From the NCBI RefSeq assembly GCF_027947595.1, contig NZ_CP116257.1, forward strand, positions 6,942,001 to 7,006,000: a stretch of DNA of 64,000 bases. The letters are read 5' to 3'. The notes beneath the pieces are model-generated. The model worked only from the letters and a program-made list of their open reading frames with translations. It was not told the DNA's origin and searched no databases. Origin of the DNA: Streptomyces lienomycini (GTDB lineage: Bacteria > Actinomycetota > Actinomycetes > Streptomycetales > Streptomycetaceae). The position numbers were made by a program, and so were the translations under genes. Of the stretch, positions 61,539-64,000 are shown in pieces (the stretch's first letter is position 1; each line of letters opens with the position of its first letter).

Positions 61539-61920
61539 GCCCGGCCGCCGTGGTCCGGAATCCGCACGCGTCGAGGTAGAACGCGCGCAGGTGGTCCTCG
61601 AAGTCGACGTGGAGCCACTCGCACCCGGCCGCACGGGCGTGTTCGGCGGCGACCTCCACCAGTCGGGTGCCGACCCCGCGGGAGCGGTGGTCGCGGGCCA
61701 CCACCGTGTCCAGGAGGAAGGCGTGGTCTCCCCCGTCCCAGGCGACGTTGACGAAGCCGGCCAGTGCCCCGTCCTCGCCCGCGCAGACCCAGCCGAGGCT
61801 GTGCCGTTCCAGTCGGGTGCGCCAGTCGGTCCCGGTGGCCGGGTGGCCGAAGCCGTCGGCGTGCAGGGCGTCGAGGGCGGCGTTGTCGAGGTCTCCCCGC
61901 CACCGGTAGGTGATGGTCAC
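61525..61920 (-). CDS. GNAT family N-acetyltransferase
   Basis: This 131-residue enzyme has the acetyl-CoA motif VVARDHRSRGVGTRLVEVAAEHARAAGCEWLHVDFEDHLRAFYLDACGFR, with the R-x2-G-x-G/A loop as RSRGVG. Residues 1-60 hold the first helices and strands (DALHADGFGHPATGTDWRTRLERHSLGWVCAGEDGALAGFVNVAW). The start is GTG at 61920. Substrate unknown. Divergent from a P-loop kinase gene. Confidence 0.9.
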   Translation of the reverse strand: MTITYRWRGDLDNAALDALHADGFGHPATGTDWRTRLERHSLGWVCAGEDGALAGFVNVAWDGGDHAFLLDTVVARDHRSRGVGTRLVEVAAEHARAAGCEWLHVDFEDHLRAFYLDACGFRTTAAGLIAL

Positions 61921-62000
61921 GGCACGAGCGTAGTGCGGCGTTCTCCGGGAAGAGCCGAATATCCGTGCGGGACGCTCCGGTCGCGCCTCACACTGCGGGC

Positions 62001-62537
62001 ATGGACAAAGAAGCGGGCACGTACGACCTGTTGCTCCTCGGCGGTGGCTCCGGCGTCGGCAAGAGCACCGTCGGCTGGGAGGTGTCCGCGCTGCTGCGGG
62101 ACGCCGGGACCGCGCACTGCCTGATCGAGGGGGACTGCATGGACCAGATCCACCCCGCCCCTGGCGGAGACCCGCACCGCACGGCGATCACGGAGCGGAA
62201 CATCGCGGCGGTGTGGGCGAACTACGCGGCGCTCGGGCAGCGTCGGCTGATCTACACCAACACCGTCAGCATCCTCGAGGCGCCGATGATCGGCCGGGCC
62301 ATGGGCGGGGACGAGGTCAGGGTGACGTGCGTGCTGCTGACCGCCGAGGAGGCCACCGTGCGGCGACGGCTCGCCGGGCGCGAGACCGGGTCGCAGCTCG
62401 GCGTCCACATCGAGCGGAGTCTGCGCACGGGGCGGCGGCTGGCCGAGGAGGCACCCGTGGGCACGGTGCGCGTGCCCACGGACGGACGGGCGGTGCCGGA
62501 CATCGCGGCGCAGGTGGTCCGGCTCACCGCCTGGTGA
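62001..62537 (+). CDS. P-loop nucleoside/small-molecule kinase-like protein
   Basis: This 178-residue protein carries Walker A GGGSGVGKSTVG (residues 14-25) after a short strand, an acidic EGDCMDQIHPA segment where adenylate-type kinases bind substrate, and a LID-like RRRLAGRETGSQLGVHIERSLRTGRRL with several arginines. The family is the AAA_33/AAA_18-type kinase group, of unknown substrate. ATG 62001 is the first start in frame; the ribosome site is weak. Confidence 0.82.
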   Translation: MDKEAGTYDLLLLGGGSGVGKSTVGWEVSALLRDAGTAHCLIEGDCMDQIHPAPGGDPHRTAITERNIAAVWANYAALGQRRLIYTNTVSILEAPMIGRAMGGDEVRVTCVLLTAEEATVRRRLAGRETGSQLGVHIERSLRTGRRLAEEAPVGTVRVPTDGRAVPDIAAQVVRLTAW

Positions 62538-62552
62538 GCGGGGCCCGCCCGG

Positions 62553-62939
62553 TCACAGGGGCCGCACGAAGGGCGCCCGCCACTGCGGCGAGGGGTCGGA
62601 GCCCAGCGCCGTCCAGTACTCCCGGCCGCCGGTGATCGTGCCGTCCCGGACCGTCCACAGCGACACCACCCGGTGGACGCCCATCGTCTCGTGCGGGACC
62701 TCCACCTCGGAGACCACGGCCTCGCCGTCGGCCACGACGCGCAGCACCTCGATCGACCAGCCCTCCGGATACCGGGCGTTGACGGCGACGAAGTCCGCGC
62801 GGCCCTCGATCCGCTCGGCGCTGACCGGCCACTCGACCACCAGGTCGTCGGCGAGGAGCGCGCCGAGGCCCTCCCAGTCCCGGGCCTGCATGCGGGTCCA
62901 GAACGCGTGGACGACCGCCGTGGGTTCTCTCTGTTCCAT
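62553..62939 (-). CDS. SnoaL-like/NTF2-fold protein
   Basis: This 128-residue cone-shaped NTF2-like protein has VVHAFWTRMQARDWEGLGALLADDLVVEWPVSAERIEGRADFVAVNARYPEGW, EVEVPHETMGVHRVVSLWTVRDGTITGGREYWTALGSDPSPQWR. This is the pattern of SnoaL-type polyketide cyclase/isomerase relatives of unknown function that are common in Streptomyces. No polyketide genes are near. Convergent with the kinase gene, with 15 bases between stops. Confidence 0.85.
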   Translation of the reverse strand: MEQREPTAVVHAFWTRMQARDWEGLGALLADDLVVEWPVSAERIEGRADFVAVNARYPEGWSIEVLRVVADGEAVVSEVEVPHETMGVHRVVSLWTVRDGTITGGREYWTALGSDPSPQWRAPFVRPL

Positions 62940-62980
62940 CGGGGCATCCTGGCAGGGGCCACTGACAGTGCGGCTCCGGC

Positions 62981-63610
62981 TCAGAGCGCCTTCAGGCCCT
63001 CCGCCGTCGCCCGTGCCAGCGACCCGAGGTAGCCCTTGGGCAGCTTCGCGCTGCGGACGACCACCGAGCGCCAGTACAGCGGGCCCGAGATCAGGTCGAG
63101 CGCGAGGTCGGCGTCGACGGCGGGGCCCAGCTCACCGCGTTCCGCGGCCGCCGCGAGGATCTTGCTGGCGACGCCGTCCTGGCCCTCGCGCAGCGTCTTC
63201 TGCAGCACCTCGGCGATGTCGGGGTTGCGGGCCGCCTCCGCCTGGAGGTCGGGGATGATCTGCGAGGCCACCGGGTGGCGCAGGGCGCGGGACGTCACCT
63301 CGTAGAGCAGGCGCAGGTCGCCCTCCAGGGAGCCGGTGTCCGGCGCGGGCAGGCCCTGGACGGCGAGCGCGGAGACGATGTCGAGCACCAGGTGCAGCTT
63401 GGAGCGCCAGCGCCGGTAGACGGCGGTCTTGCCGACGCCCGCGCGGCGCGCGATGCCCTCGATGGACATGCGCGCGTAGCCGACCGCCGCGAGCTCCTCG
63501 AAGACCGCCGCCCGGATGGCCTCCGTCACGTCCTCGCGGAGCACCGCCGCCCCGGCGGGGGCCCGGCGGCGCGGGCGCGGCGGCGGCTCGGCGGCGGCGT
63601 TGGTCGTCAT
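62981..63610 (-). CDS. TetR-family transcriptional repressor
   Basis: This 209-residue regulator has the TetR helix-turn-helix (DVTEAIRAAVFEELAAVGYARMSIEGIARRAGVGKTAVYRRWRSKLHLVLDIVSAL, about 26-82) and a C-terminal TetR_C domain (LRHPVASQIIPDLQAEAARNPDIAEVLQKTLREGQDGVASKILAAAAERGEL). It is divergent from the TagG-like permease gene, and two candidate operators lie between, so it probably controls that gene and itself. A TATGCT -10 box (63624-63619) lies nine bases from the ATG, so its own mRNA may be leaderless. Confidence 0.92.
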   Translation of the reverse strand: MTTNAAAEPPPRPRRRAPAGAAVLREDVTEAIRAAVFEELAAVGYARMSIEGIARRAGVGKTAVYRRWRSKLHLVLDIVSALAVQGLPAPDTGSLEGDLRLLYEVTSRALRHPVASQIIPDLQAEAARNPDIAEVLQKTLREGQDGVASKILAAAAERGELGPAVDADLALDLISGPLYWRSVVVRSAKLPKGYLGSLARATAEGLKAL

Positions 63611-63627
63611 ACGGGTCAAGCATAGGG

Positions 63628-63705
63628 CGTCACGACGAAACGGTTGCGTTCCGACGTCCTCTCGGCCTACGCTCACGTCACGACGATACGGTCCCGTCCC
63701 GACGT
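63628..63705. promoter_or_regulatory. Two tandem 30-bp TetR-type operator candidates around the permease promoter
   Basis: Copy 1 (63628-63657) and copy 2 (63676-63705) agree at 26 of 30 bases, both starting CGTCACGACGA and ending CCGACGT, with starts 48 bases apart. Each core is an imperfect palindrome (CGAAACG-N4-CGTTCCG; CGATACG-N4-CGTCCCG). The plus-strand promoter TTGCGT (63644-63649), N18, TACGCT (63668-63673) is bracketed: copy 1 covers the -35 box and copy 2 covers the expected transcription start. Confidence 0.65.
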
Positions 63706-63792
63706 GAGTGAACGCGTACGGACGCCCAGGTGAACGACGGGCCTCCCCCTCTCGCCCACCTCACCCCCTCCCCCCGAGCGAAAGCACCGGAT

Positions 63793-64000
63793 GTGAGCCA
63801 GGTCCTCGATCCACCGTCCCCGACAGCGGCCGGGGCCGCCCCGGCCGCCGCCGGCCAAGACCTCGCGGCCCTCGCCGCCCGCCACGGTCTGACGGTCAGC
63901 GGCGCCCGCCCCTCCCTGCCCCAGTACGTCCGTCAGCTGTGGGCACGCCGGCACTTCATCGGCGCCTTCTCCACCGCCAAGCTCACCGCCCAGTACAGCC
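63793..64000 (+). CDS. ABC-2 type polysaccharide/teichoic acid export permease, TagG-like (5' end only)
   Basis: The GTG at 63793 opens a frame that continues past the window edge; 69 codons are visible. After an Ala/Pro-rich start comes ARHGLTVSGARPSLPQYVRQLWARRHFIGAFSTAKLTAQYS, the cytoplasmic segment that precedes helix 1 in actinobacterial TagG-type export permeases. Such proteins pair with a TagH ATPase, expected just outside the window. With the upstream glycerophosphotransferase genes it suggests export of the wall polymer. An ATG two bases upstream is followed at once by a stop. Confidence 0.75.
   Translation, partial: MSQVLDPPSPTAAGAAPAAAGQDLAALAARHGLTVSGARPSLPQYVRQLWARRHFIGAFSTAKLTAQYS

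Overview
The window is high-GC chromosomal DNA from a Streptomyces species. It has very strong GC bias at third codon positions, many GTG and some TTG starts, four-base ATGA/GTGA gene overlaps, a tmRNA tag of Streptomyces type (ANTKRDSSQQAFALAA), and gene order that matches, as far as I recall, the part of the S. coelicolor chromosome holding murA, hupA, sigU-rsuA, nnaR-narK, matAB, smpB, ftsEX, prfB and pkaAB. No CRISPR array, insertion sequence, prophage, rRNA or tRNA gene was seen. Most of the window looks like ordinary vertically inherited chromosome. The toxin locus (39.2-44.1 kb) and the wall-polymer region (48-64 kb) look more variable.

Layout. 0-2.5 kb: leftward sugar ABC importer (binding lipoprotein, two permeases) with its promoter and two candidate operators. 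2.5-7.3 kb: small DUF3039 protein, YqgE/AlgH protein, murA, hupA and an NAD-type malic enzyme. 7.7-12.3 kb: HelD-like helicase, the anti-sigma/ECF sigma pair rsuA-sigU, and a CGNR zinc-finger protein. 12.5-16.7 kb: DUF1772 protein, the HemD/winged-helix regulator nnaR with nitrate transporter narK, and a proline/glutamine-tailed membrane protein. 16.8-22.5 kb: the matAB surface-glycan operon with a coupled acyltransferase. 22.6-25 kb: divergent LysR regulator and MFS exporter. 25-31.7 kb: ssrA, smpB, a C-terminal processing protease, ftsE-ftsX, a zinc-ribbon mini-protein, a sortase-type (LAETG) repeat protein and prfB. 31.7-39 kb: two Ser/Thr kinases (pkaB, pkaA) and a divergent FHA-FtsK/SpoIIIE-like gene carrying a frameshift.

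39-44 kb holds the most interesting locus. It encodes a 1350-residue secreted polymorphic toxin: signal peptide, two blocks of ALF-type repeats alternating with alanine-rich helices, a Cys-starting Hint autoprotease and a 130-residue C-terminal toxin domain with clearly lower GC. Two small genes follow, encoding proteins that are paralogous to each other and are the likely immunity proteins. 44.2-47.9 kb is a second sugar ABC importer, whose MalF-type permease has a roughly 150-residue extracytoplasmic insertion.

48-58 kb is a wall-polymer cluster: three tandem two-domain proteins (GT2 glycosyltransferase plus CDP-glycerol-type glycerophosphotransferase, the third frameshifted) and two multi-spanning membrane proteins. 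With galE and the start of a TagG-like ABC permease at the right edge, this suggests synthesis and export of a teichoic-acid-like glycopolymer. An ohr-ohrR peroxide pair and small housekeeping genes (DinB, glutaredoxin-like, GNAT, P-loop kinase, SnoaL-like, TetR) are interspersed. Two near-identical 30-bp elements lie between the TetR gene and the permease. A ten-copy octamer microsatellite abuts the remnant of a GNAT gene.

Family assignments come from reading motifs by eye. No database search was run.
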